Positions 1-5,492 of a stretch of 6,465 nt of DNA are shown here, one piece after another. Every line of letters starts with the position of its first letter. Position 1 is the stretch's first letter. Under the pieces are notes generated by a model. It did not search any database. It was given only the letters and a program-made list of their open reading frames with translations, and had not been told where the DNA came from. The DNA comes from Rhodobacterales bacterium (GTDB taxonomy: Bacteria; Pseudomonadota; Alphaproteobacteria; Rhodobacterales; Rhodobacteraceae): contig JANXPK010000797.1 in the NCBI GenBank assembly GCA_025357355.1, positions 1 to 6,465 on the forward strand, read 5' to 3'. A program made the position numbers and the translations under genes.

Positions 1-388
1 CGTCAATCCTGTCGAGTCAGTTGGTGGCTTCAATTTCTTCCGCTCCTTCGTATCAAGTGTAATTCTTGCTTGACAGATTTTTCGCATGAATTTTGGACGA
101 CACTTTTCCTTCATCGTTCGTATGGCTCTGCTCCGCGAAAAGCGAGCTTTAGCGTGTGCTTCAGCACACCAATCTTGGAAAGCGGACACGAGGTCGGGTC
201 AAAGCCGCAACCCGAGCGGTACTCCAGCTGATTCGCCCACCTTGGTTAACGCCACCGCTTATGCGTCGCCGTAGAATTTCCTGTAGAAGCATTGTATGCC
301 AATTGTAGGTGGTTTGTAGGCCCTTCATCTTTCGTTAATCAGGCCAATTAACACAGCGAACTCAAAGGCTTGGTGCCAGCCCCAAACC
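1..388. other. Gene-free stretch with no supported gene
   Basis: No ORF here has convincing coding character. A 62-codon plus-strand frame (86-274) and a 55-codon minus-strand frame (161-328) both lack a good ribosome binding site and resemble no family I know. Two small inverted repeats are visible: GTGTGC-TTCA-GCACAC at 154-169, and GTTAAT / ATTAAC at 334-352 with a 7-nt loop. Neither is followed by a T-run, so neither is a clear terminator. The stretch lies downstream of the minus-strand DUF4139 gene and should contain its 3' end signals, but I cannot point to one. It is less GC-rich than the neighbouring gene. Confidence 0.55.
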
Positions 389-1996
389 CTATTGCAGCAC
401 CTTCCCCGCCGGCCAGTTCAGCACCGTATCCAACGCAATCGCCTTCTTCTCCCCCGGCCCCAGATCAAAGTCCCACGCCAGCACCCCCCGTTTCCCGTCC
501 ACATCCGCCACGGAAACCGCGGGGTCCGCCGTATAACTGATCTGCAAATCCTCCTGCTCCGAATACGGCACCTGATCCAGCACCCGCACCGGCCAGGCTT
601 CGCCCGTCAGGTTCTCCACCTGCAACACCGCCTTCTCCTCCAGCTGCGTCGACGCGGTGAACACACCGCGATCACCCTGCGCCCGCTCAGGCATGTCGCG
701 CTTCAACCGGATGCCGTCGATGGCGCCAAAGCCCAGATCCACCTTGGCCCCTGGCGACAGCACCGCCAGATCGGTCGACCCGACCAAGGCCCCGTCACGG
801 TGCAGATAGGTGGTTCCCGGCAGCAGGATTTCCTTGCTGTCGTTGGTCAGACTGGCCAGCACGAAGGCCGTCGCATCATAGCGCGGCACCGCCTCGGCGA
901 TGACCTTGGGCGTAAAGGTCAGCTGATCCAGAGCCAGCCGAAGGTTCTCCACCCCCGAGGCAACGTCGACCTTCGCTGGATAGTGGTAGACCACGGTGTC
1001 ACCCTGATAAGCCATGGTCGCCACCGCCGTCTTGGGGGCCGCAGCCTCTGCAACCGGCGCCATCAAGGCCTCACCCCCGGTAGTAACAGCATCCAACGGT
1101 GCCGGCGGCGCCGGATCACCGATTGACCGCAACTCGGGGCCAAGCGCCGTGGGCTCGGACTGGTCAGAGGGCCGCGCTGTCGACAGCGTCAGATCGACCC
1201 CCGCCCAATCCTCGCCCGAAGCCTGGCTGACCAGAACGCCCCGGTCGACCACCAGCTTGCCCGCCTTGCGATCCAATGCCATGTCATAGACCGGGGCCCA
1301 GGACGCATCGGCCACGTAATGCGTCACCGTCAGATGCCCCTCCGCTCCGGCTCCCGTCACCGCCACCGACAGTGCTGCGTATTCCTTGTCGCCCTGCGAC
1401 AGCGCCGCCAGCCCGTCCTGCGCCGTTTTCAGCGCCTGTTGTGCCTTGCTCACGGCCTCGTTGGCATCCGGCAGCCCGCCCTGTGCCGCCAGAGCCGCCA
1501 TCCGCGCGGTCAGCACTTCGGTTCCGATCATCTGCGCCACCGACGACAGAGCGTCCGCCGTCGCCGCAGCATCGCTCAACTTGATGGCGGTCAGGAAGGT
1601 GATCTGCGCCTGTTGCGCCTCGACCTCGGCATTGATCCCGTCAACCTTGCCCTGTGCCCCGCGCAGGTCCACCTCCGCTGCCTTCACCGCAGCCTTGGCC
1701 GCTACCATGGCGGGCGAGTTGTCATCGGCACGCGGCGGCAACCGGTCAGTGCGCAGCGCAAAGGCCCCCAATGCCACATCGCTGGACGACAGCCGCAGCA
1801 GGCTTGACTCGGTGTCCGCCGGCAAATCGGTGATCAGCACTTCCTGCACGCCAACGGGAGCGGTGAATGTCACCTCCCGTGTCACTTGCGCGCCATTGGG
1901 ATAGACCGTGACCGCCGTGACATGACTGGTGGCAAGCACCGTGTCGGCAAAGGCTGAACCGGGCAACAAGAGGATCAAGCAAACCAAAGCGCGCAT
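389..1996 (-). CDS. Secreted DUF4140/DUF4139 domain protein (MuiA-like)
   Basis: This encodes a 535-residue protein of the family annotated as 'mucoidy inhibitor MuiA' or DUF4139. The biochemical role is unknown; it presumably acts in the periplasm or cell envelope. I chose the ATG at 1996 because it begins a classic signal peptide (MRALVCLILLLPGSAFA, cleavage about residue 17/18) and has GGAAGG a few bases upstream. A start 37 codons further up at 2107 would bury the signal peptide. Domains, by pattern: DUF4140-like N-terminal beta domain (about residues 25-95, with VTAVTVYPNGAQVTREV), an Ala/Gln/Lys-rich coiled coil (about 95-215), then the DUF4139 beta-rich domain (about 225-530, with ASWAPVYDMALD and GEDWAGVDLTLSTARPS) broken by an Ala/Pro-rich linker near 310-350. 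Length is normal for the family and there is no frameshift. It appears monocistronic. Family assignment is firm; function is not known. Confidence 0.9.
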   Translation of the reverse strand: MRALVCLILLLPGSAFADTVLATSHVTAVTVYPNGAQVTREVTFTAPVGVQEVLITDLPADTESSLLRLSSSDVALGAFALRTDRLPPRADDNSPAMVAAKAAVKAAEVDLRGAQGKVDGINAEVEAQQAQITFLTAIKLSDAAATADALSSVAQMIGTEVLTARMAALAAQGGLPDANEAVSKAQQALKTAQDGLAALSQGDKEYAALSVAVTGAGAEGHLTVTHYVADASWAPVYDMALDRKAGKLVVDRGVLVSQASGEDWAGVDLTLSTARPSDQSEPTALGPELRSIGDPAPPAPLDAVTTGGEALMAPVAEAAAPKTAVATMAYQGDTVVYHYPAKVDVASGVENLRLALDQLTFTPKVIAEAVPRYDATAFVLASLTNDSKEILLPGTTYLHRDGALVGSTDLAVLSPGAKVDLGFGAIDGIRLKRDMPERAQGDRGVFTASTQLEEKAVLQVENLTGEAWPVRVLDQVPYSEQEDLQISYTADPAVSVADVDGKRGVLAWDFDLGPGEKKAIALDTVLNWPAGKVLQ

Positions 1997-2019
1997 AATC
2001 ACCTTCCCAAATTCGCCCC

Positions 2020-2048
2020 AGCCTAGCGCCGCCCTGCCAACCTGTGAA
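2020..2048 (-). promoter_or_regulatory. Candidate sigma-70 promoter of the DUF4139 gene
   Basis: On the minus strand TTCACA (2043-2048) is followed by a 17-bp spacer and TAGGCT (2020-2025). The -35 matches TTGACA at 5 of 6 bases. The -10 keeps the three most important positions (T1, A2, T6). Transcription would start near 2013, giving a leader of about 16 nt that contains the GGAAGG ribosome binding site before the ATG at 1996. Assigned by eye only. Confidence 0.45.
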
Positions 2049-2085
2049 GCGATTTCCCCGGCCGGTAGTGTCTCAGTTTGAAATA

Positions 2086-2117
2086 GGAAAAATGGAAGGG
2101 GCCGCATGCGCCGCCCC
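2086..2117 (-). terminator. Candidate rho-independent terminator after the small HTH gene
   Basis: Reading the minus strand, a GC-rich hairpin lies 9 nt past the stop codon of the small helix-turn-helix gene. GGGGC (2113-2117) pairs with GCCCC (2098-2102), with one mismatch and two further pairs inside. It is followed after a few bases by a T5 run (2088-2092 as A5 on the plus strand). The gap of several bases between stem and T-run makes it a weak terminator. It would separate this gene from the DUF4139 gene downstream. Confidence 0.45.
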
Positions 2118-2126
2118 GACCCTTGG

Positions 2127-2315
2127 TCAGGCGCTACGTGCTGCCGATTCGCTGCCCGGGTGACGGTAACCCTTGATCACCTCGTTGACCCGACCTTGGT
2201 TGACGTCGAAGAATGCGGCGATGCGGTTCTGGTATTCACCCGCCCAGTAGCGCCGCCATACCTCGACGGCATCCGCAAAAGTGAGGCGGTAGCTTGGTTT
2301 ACGTCTTTCAGCCAT
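2127..2315 (-). CDS. Small helix-turn-helix DNA-binding protein, uncharacterised
   Basis: Encodes a 62-residue basic protein. Residues 29-49 (QNRIAAFFDVNQGRVNEVIKG) fit a helix-turn-helix: an 'R-I-A-A-x-F' helix, a short turn, then 'N-Q-G-R-V-N-E-V' as the recognition helix. Residues 9-28 would form a leading helix. Short proteins with a 'FxVNxGRVxEVxxG' core are common in alphaproteobacteria, usually without assigned function. I chose the ATG at 2315 because GAAAGG lies 6 nt upstream; the frame stays open to 2384 but earlier starts lack such a site. That ribosome binding site is inside a perfect 8-bp hairpin (2320-2339). Two palindromes further upstream (2352-2364 and 2388-2395) could be operators. 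It lies next to the end of an IS1-like element but is intact. Target and role are unknown. Confidence 0.7.
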   Translation of the reverse strand: MAERRKPSYRLTFADAVEVWRRYWAGEYQNRIAAFFDVNQGRVNEVIKGYRHPGSESAARSA

Positions 2316-2319
2316 GTTT

Positions 2320-2339
2320 GGCCTTTCTTTTGAAAGGCC
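2320..2339 (-). promoter_or_regulatory. Perfect hairpin sequestering the ribosome binding site of the HTH gene
   Basis: GGCCTTTC and GAAAGGCC form a perfect 8-bp stem around a 4-nt loop (plus strand 2320-2327 and 2332-2339). In the minus-strand transcript the 3' arm is the Shine-Dalgarno (GAAAGG) that starts the HTH gene at 2315. Folding would therefore hide the ribosome binding site. The stem has no T-run after it, so termination is unlikely. Whether any ligand or protein relieves it cannot be seen. Confidence 0.55.
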
Positions 2340-2351
2340 GTTGACTGAACG

Positions 2352-2364
2352 CTTGACGATCAAG
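2352..2364. promoter_or_regulatory. Candidate operator palindrome upstream of the HTH gene
   Basis: CTTGA-CGA-TCAAG is a perfect 5-bp inverted repeat with a 3-bp centre, 37 bp upstream of the HTH start codon. A second perfect palindrome, GTGATCAC, lies at 2388-2395. Either could bind a small regulator, including the adjacent HTH protein by autoregulation. This is inference from symmetry and position only. Confidence 0.25.
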
Positions 2365-2431
2365 ACCACCCGTGGCATGACCAAGGGGTGATCACATCAA
2401 CCGCCAGCCAACGGCGGGTTTGCTTAGGCTG

Positions 2432-2459
2432 CAGGGTGCTTCAACACCCTGTGGTTTTT
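2432..2459 (+). terminator. Terminator-like hairpin and T-run on the plus strand
   Basis: CAGGGTG (2432-2438), a 6-nt loop, and CACCCTG (2445-2451) form a perfect 7-bp stem. It is followed closely by TTTTT (2455-2459). It has the form of an intrinsic terminator read left to right, but no plus-strand gene precedes it. It lies just outside the left end of the IS1-like element. It may be a leftover of a lost gene or block transcription entering the element. Confidence 0.5.
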
Positions 2460-2505
2460 ATTTGTCTATAAACACTTACAAGAGTCAATAGGTTGTGCTT
2501 GGGGC

Positions 2506-3390
2506 TTATTCGGCCCGCTTTTTATAGGGTCCGCGTGGACCAGCTTTTGGGGCAGCAGCCTCGATCAGACCCGCCAGCCAATTCATATCGTGCAGTTCTT
2601 TGGCAACGCCAGCAGCCATCGCGGGGGTCATCCGCAAGGTCTTGTGCATCCGCACGAAGTTGTAATGAACGAAGTACAGGCTCAGCATGTGCAGGTGATT
2701 TTCCATCTTCTTTGAAAAGCCATTTGTCAGACGGGTAAACCGGCGCATCCCCATACACATGGACAGGTTTTGGCGCTCGACATGCGATGTGCTGACCATT
2801 TCCTGTACCGCGTGGCCGCTGATCAGTTCCCTGCGCGCGCCGATGCACTCAGCCGGGCTATACTTGCGTTCATGGCCCTTCTGGCCCGCAGGCTCGCCAT
2901 ACAGCTTGATCAGCATGGCATAGTCCACCTCCATGCCGAACGCGCCTTCAACTGTTTCAAGGTCAGCCTTGTGGCCGTCCGTGGTCAGTTGAACGCGGGT
3001 TGCAAGGCGGTCTGCCAGATCGTCCATAAAATCGCGGGCGGTTTCGGCAGAACGGTCGCCAACCTCAAAGGCCAGGATCAGCCTTCTATCGCGGTCAATC
3101 GCGGTCCATGTCAACACGTCGCTAGCACCTTCGGGGGCCGCTTTCTCCGTCGCCACGTTCATGTCCTTGGCGTAGCAGAAAGACCAGATTTCGTCGCACT
3201 GGACCTGTGCAGCCTTCACGTCGCGCACCGTCACGTCATGGTAAGCGGCACAAGCCCGGCCCGCGTCCTCTAACAGCTTAGTCACGGTGTTGATTGAGAC
3301 ACCCGTGATACGGCTGATCGAACGCATGGACGAACCCTCAACGAGCATATTGAGAATGGTGACACGGGTCTGGTGGGGCATTTTGTTCAT
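2506..3390 (-). CDS. IS1-family-like DDE transposase
   Basis: A 294-residue transposase that cuts and joins the ends of its own element. Residues about 17-41 (EGSSMRSISRITGVSINTVT) form a helix-turn-helix for end binding. The acidic triad is visible as D66 (CDEIWSF), D138 (LTTDGH) and E205 (TSHVERQN), and the segment GMRRFTRLTNGFSKKMENH follows. The C-terminus ends in the typical GPRGPYKKRAE. Proteins of this pattern are usually annotated as IS1-family transposases in alphaproteobacteria. I chose the ATG at 3390 because relatives begin at this MNK and because the promoter's -10 box is only 7 nt upstream, which excludes the longer start at 3429. There is no Shine-Dalgarno; the mRNA is probably leaderless. 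Unlike the IS630 copy nearby it shows no stop or frameshift and may be active. Family name is moderately sure; transposase function is sure. Confidence 0.9.
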   Translation of the reverse strand: MNKMPHQTRVTILNMLVEGSSMRSISRITGVSINTVTKLLEDAGRACAAYHDVTVRDVKAAQVQCDEIWSFCYAKDMNVATEKAAPEGASDVLTWTAIDRDRRLILAFEVGDRSAETARDFMDDLADRLATRVQLTTDGHKADLETVEGAFGMEVDYAMLIKLYGEPAGQKGHERKYSPAECIGARRELISGHAVQEMVSTSHVERQNLSMCMGMRRFTRLTNGFSKKMENHLHMLSLYFVHYNFVRMHKTLRMTPAMAAGVAKELHDMNWLAGLIEAAAPKAGPRGPYKKRAE

Positions 3391-3396
3391 GAAGCT

Positions 3397-3425
3397 ACAA
3401 TATGAACTTTTCTGCTTAGCGTCAA
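3397..3425 (-). promoter_or_regulatory. Transposase promoter giving a leaderless mRNA
   Basis: On the minus strand TTGACG (3420-3425), a 17-bp spacer and TATTGT (3397-3402) make a strong sigma-70-type promoter. Transcription would start about 6-7 nt downstream of the -10, at or next to the transposase ATG at 3390. No Shine-Dalgarno is found before that ATG, which agrees with leaderless translation and keeps expression low. Confidence 0.65.
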
Positions 3426-3442
3426 GCATAATCGACTCATTA

Positions 3443-3472
3443 TTGACTTGTTAGGGTCAGAGCCCATATACA
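3443..3472 (+). promoter_or_regulatory. Outward promoter at the right end of the IS1-like element
   Basis: TTGACT (3443-3448), an 18-bp spacer and TATACA (3467-3472) point out of the element toward the small ORF at 3507 and the protease gene at 3679. The -35 box lies in the end repeat of the element. Whether the -10 belongs to the element or to the flanking DNA depends on the exact tip, which is unresolved. A start near 3479 would leave a leader of about 28 nt containing GAGGA. Confidence 0.5.
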
Positions 3473-3506
3473 AAGTGTTCCCGATTTGTTTCTTTGAGGA
3501 TGATTG

Positions 3507-3704
3507 ATGCGCGAAACTGGCCCTGATTCTGAATTGTTCCGGCTCATGGTTGAGGCTGGTCAGATCACCCCGGTAGAATCGATGGAAAACTTGCGCCACC
3601 CGGGCGAACTGATGCATGTTCCCTCTTACGTGAGCTATGGGACGCCAGAAGTTCCAAGCCATTTTGGGGGAAAGTCGAATGCCAAATTGGGATACAATCC
3701 TTAG
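3507..3704 (+). CDS. Small hypothetical protein overlapping the protease gene
   Basis: A 65-residue ORF (MRETGPDSELFRLMVEAG at its start) that I do not recognise. GAGGA at 3496-3500 sits 6 nt before the ATG, a very good ribosome binding site, and a promoter lies just upstream, so expression is plausible. It has no signal peptide, membrane segment or obvious metal or nucleotide motif. The first 20 residues are acidic and helix-like; the rest is rich in Pro, Gly and Ser. Its last 26 nt overlap the start of the protease gene at 3679 in another frame, which suggests translational coupling in a two-gene operon before the insertions. It could also be the tail of a gene cut by the IS1-like element, with a fortuitous new start. 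Function unknown. Confidence 0.5.
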   Translation: MRETGPDSELFRLMVEAGQITPVESMENLRHPGELMHVPSYVSYGTPEVPSHFGGKSNAKLGYNP

Positions 3705-3859
3705 GGAAATTGCGCTTCAACAAACCAAGAACAACGAGTCAACTTTTGATCGTGTTCGAAGGAAGTATCTGATACCAGCGGCCCTTTGGGGTGACTCTTT
3801 CGGGATTCCCAAGGAGTAGTGGTTGTGATTCACTTTCTCCACAGGGGATGTGGGCGGTC

Positions 3860-4851
3860 ATGGCGGGGATTACGATCACGCGGGTGGACCTGACGGCTGT
3901 GGAGTTGCGCCGGGCGTCGGGCAAGACGAAGGACGCGCGGGCAGCGCGGCGGATGCTGGCGATTGCGCTGGTTCTGGAAGGGGTAGATCGGACGACGGCG
4001 GCGGAGGCCTGCGGCATGGACCGCCAGACGCTCAGGGATTGGGTGCACCGCGACAACGCCGAAGGGCTGGCAGGGCTGGTGAACCGGAAGGGGCCGCACC
4101 GCCCGCGGCGGCTGGTGCCGGAGCAGATGGCCGAACTTGCGGCCTGGGTCGAGGCCGGTCCCGACCCGGCGCGCGACGGGGTGGTGCGCTGGCGGCGGCG
4201 CGATTTGCAAACCCGCATCGCGACCGAATTCGGCGTGGACCTGCACGAGCGCAGTGTCGGCAAGCAGCTTGCGGCTTTGGGCTTCCGGCGGCTGTCAGTG
4301 CGCCCGCAGCACCCGAAGTCGGACCCGGAAGCGCAGGCGGCGTTCAAAAAAACTTCCCCGAAGCGGTAGCTTCAGCCATCCCGGCGCGGGCGCAAGGCAA
4401 GCCGCTGGAAATATGGTTCCAGGACGCAGCAAGGGTCGGCCAGCAGGGCACCCTGACCCGCATCTGGGCCCGGCGCGGCACACGGCCCCGTGCCCCCCGC
4501 GACACCCGCTATCAATGGAGCTACATCTTCGGGGCCGTCTGCCCGGCGCGGGGCACTGCGGTGGGCCTGGTCCTGCCCTTCGTCAACACTGCGGCGATGA
4601 ACGCACACCTCGCCGAAATCGCCCGCATCATCGCCCCCGGTGCCCATGCCATCCCGATCCTGGACGGGGCCGGATGGCACGGCGCAAAGGAGCTCACCGT
4701 CCCCGACAACATCACACTCCTCCACCTGCCGCCCTATGCGCCGGAACTGAACCCCGTCGAAAACGTCTGGGCCTGCCTGCGCGCCAACAAACTCGCCATC
4801 ACCGTCTTGGACACCTACGATGCCATCGTCACCGCCTGCTGCACCGCATGA
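3860..4851 (+). CDS. IS630-family transposase made by -1 frameshift, C-terminus lost to a stop
   Basis: Two overlapping frames join into a 330-residue DDE transposase. The first frame (3860-4369) carries the helix-turn-helix half (AAEACGMDRQTLRDWVHR, then a second winged-helix-like segment to about residue 155). At A7 (4346-4352) the ribosome would slip -1 and continue as NFPEAVAS. The catalytic residues are D189 (WFQDAARVG), D269 (ILDGAGWH) and E301 (LNPVENVW). I chose ATG 3860 (MAGITITRV) from the family's usual start; ATG 3848 in the same frame is an alternative. The second frame stops at TGA 4849-4851, but it continues open after this stop as NFFANDPAAVTSITSRS to TGA 4918-4920. Relatives have Trp at the stop position, so TGG became TGA and 23 residues are lost. 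Residue 190 is Ala where relatives usually have Glu. The copy is probably inactive. Confidence 0.85.
4346..4373 (+). promoter_or_regulatory. Programmed -1 frameshift site with downstream hairpin
   Basis: The slippery run A7 (4346-4352) is read TTC AAA AAA ACT in the first frame. A -1 shift after the second AAA gives AAC TTC CCC GAA, the correct start of the catalytic half. Seven nt downstream GAAGC (4360-4364) and GCTTC (4369-4373) form a hairpin with loop GGTA, which contains part of the first-frame stop TAG (4367-4369). A second stem, CCCG-GCG-CGGG, follows at 4380-4390. Spacing and layout match known stimulators of frameshifting in IS elements. A simple indel mutation is the alternative. 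Confidence 0.65.
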
Positions 4852-5492
4852 AACTTCTTCGCAAACGACCCGGCGGCCGTAACCTCAATCACAAGCCGCT
4901 CAAGGGCAGAGGTCAACTGAAAGGGCCGCTGGTATCAGGCTAACATCGCGGCACACTGGGCGAAATCTCATCGCCTACTATTCCGGGTTCTTGACCAAAC
5001 GCATAGATGGCGTCGAAATAAACGACGAAGATAAGAACGGCTTCATGCTCTGCATTCACGGCCTTAAACGTGAACGAGGCCTCGACCTTATCCTTCACAC
5101 TCCAGGGGGCGACGGCCAGGCAACAGCATCCTTGGTTGAATATCTCCGCGATATGTTTGGTCGGGACATTCGAGCAATCGTTCCTCAGATCGCCATGTCG
5201 GCTGGCACGATGATCGCAAGTTCCTGCAGGCAGATACTCATGGGGAAACAGTCCAGCCTTGGCCCGATTGACCCCCAGTATGGAGCGATTGCTGCGGCCA
5301 GCCTACTGAGCGAAATAAAGAAAGCTAAGGAGAAAATCACCGCCGACCCTAAGATGGCATTATTCTGGAACCCCATCTTGTCCAAAATTACTCCGTCCTT
5401 CCTTGAGCGATGCGAATGGGCTGTCGCGGACTCAAATGCTTTTCTAGAATCAACATTAGGTCAGAACATGTTTTTGGACTTAGCAGGTTGCT

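Larger units (their letters stand above)
2471..3479 (-). mobile_element. IS1-family-like insertion sequence, ends approximate
   Basis: The element is defined by its transposase gene plus inverted matches at both sides. AACACTT at 2471-2477 is inverted at 3473-3479. CTTACAAGAGTCAATA (2475-2490) is imperfectly inverted as TATTGACTTGTTAGG (3441-3455), with a 1-2 base gap. The true tips are not certain. ATTTGT occurs just outside on both sides (2460-2465 and 3484-3489) and could be a remnant of a target duplication, but it is short and the spacing to the inverted repeats differs by one base. Both ends carry an outward-pointing TTGACT. Total length would be about 1.0 kb, reasonable for a single-ORF element of this kind. 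Confidence 0.65.
3769..4938 (+). mobile_element. IS630-family insertion sequence inside the protease gene
   Basis: Perfect 19-bp terminal inverted repeats bound the element. CTGATACCAGCGGCCCTTT at 3769-3787 is exactly inverted at 4920-4938. Allowing three mismatches the repeat reaches 27 bp (3769-3795 against 4912-4938, 24 matches). The length of 1170 bp is typical for IS630. The protease reading frame flanks it directly: TAT ends at 3768 and GCT starts at 4939, or the last CTG codon is shared with the repeat. No flush TA duplication, expected for this family, is seen. The single transposase gene points to the right. Confidence 0.92.
3679..5484 (+). pseudogene. Clp-fold SDH/SppA-like serine protease, split and truncated by two ISs
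   Basis: The gene starts at ATG 3679 (GGGGGAAAG upstream) and encodes MPNWDTILREIALQQ through FDRVRRKYL (31 codons to 3771). The IS630 element then intervenes. Coding resumes in frame at 4939 with ANIAAHTGRNLIAYYSG and runs to about 5482, where an IS5-family element ends it. The joined product of about 212 residues shows the hallmarks of the serine dehydrogenase proteinase/SppA group (Clp/crotonase fold). These are HTPGG (residues 85-89, oxyanion loop), AMSAGT with probable nucleophile S119, and LGPIDPQ (139-145). From recall, relatives are roughly 270-290 residues, so about the last quarter is lost. Such enzymes are cytoplasmic or membrane-associated peptidases of uncertain substrate. The remaining ORF from 4991 begins only at a chance TTG and ends at 5494 inside the IS end. 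Base composition is visibly less GC-rich than the DUF4139 gene, suggesting acquired DNA. The family call is firm; loss of function is inferred. Confidence 0.85.

Noticed and set aside
170..245. Possible tRNA-like sequence on either strand
   Set aside because: Fragments resemble D-arm or acceptor sequences, but no paired acceptor stem, T-arm or anticodon arm can be assembled.
86..274. 62-codon plus-strand ORF near the left edge
   Set aside because: No ribosome binding site, no recognisable motif, Ser/Ala/Arg-rich composition typical of random open frame.
161..328. 55-codon minus-strand ORF near the left edge
   Set aside because: Only a weak GAAAG before the ATG, and no recognisable product.
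392..1126. 244-codon open frame on the plus strand opposite the DUF4139 gene
   Set aside because: It is the antisense of a clearly coding, signal-peptide-bearing gene. Its product is rich in Arg, His, Gln and Pro without domain features, as expected from high-GC antisense.
1276..1904. Several plus-strand frames of 100-170 codons
   Set aside because: All lie antisense to the DUF4139 gene, overlap one another and have Arg/Pro/Ser-rich low-complexity products.
2401..2451. Tandem inverted repeats suspected as a CRISPR or repeat array
   Set aside because: The two hairpins differ in sequence and there is no regularly spaced direct repeat.
2770..3273. 167-codon plus-strand frame
   Set aside because: Antisense to the IS1-like transposase with its complete DDE triad; no ribosome binding site or recognisable domain.
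4372..4725. Minus-strand frames opposite the IS630 transposase
   Set aside because: Shadows of the real transposase frame; no family features.
4137..4943. 268-codon plus-strand frame in the third phase across the IS630 element
   Set aside because: It runs through the inverted repeat and its product is Arg/Pro-rich. The catalytic D, D and E motifs are in the other two phases.
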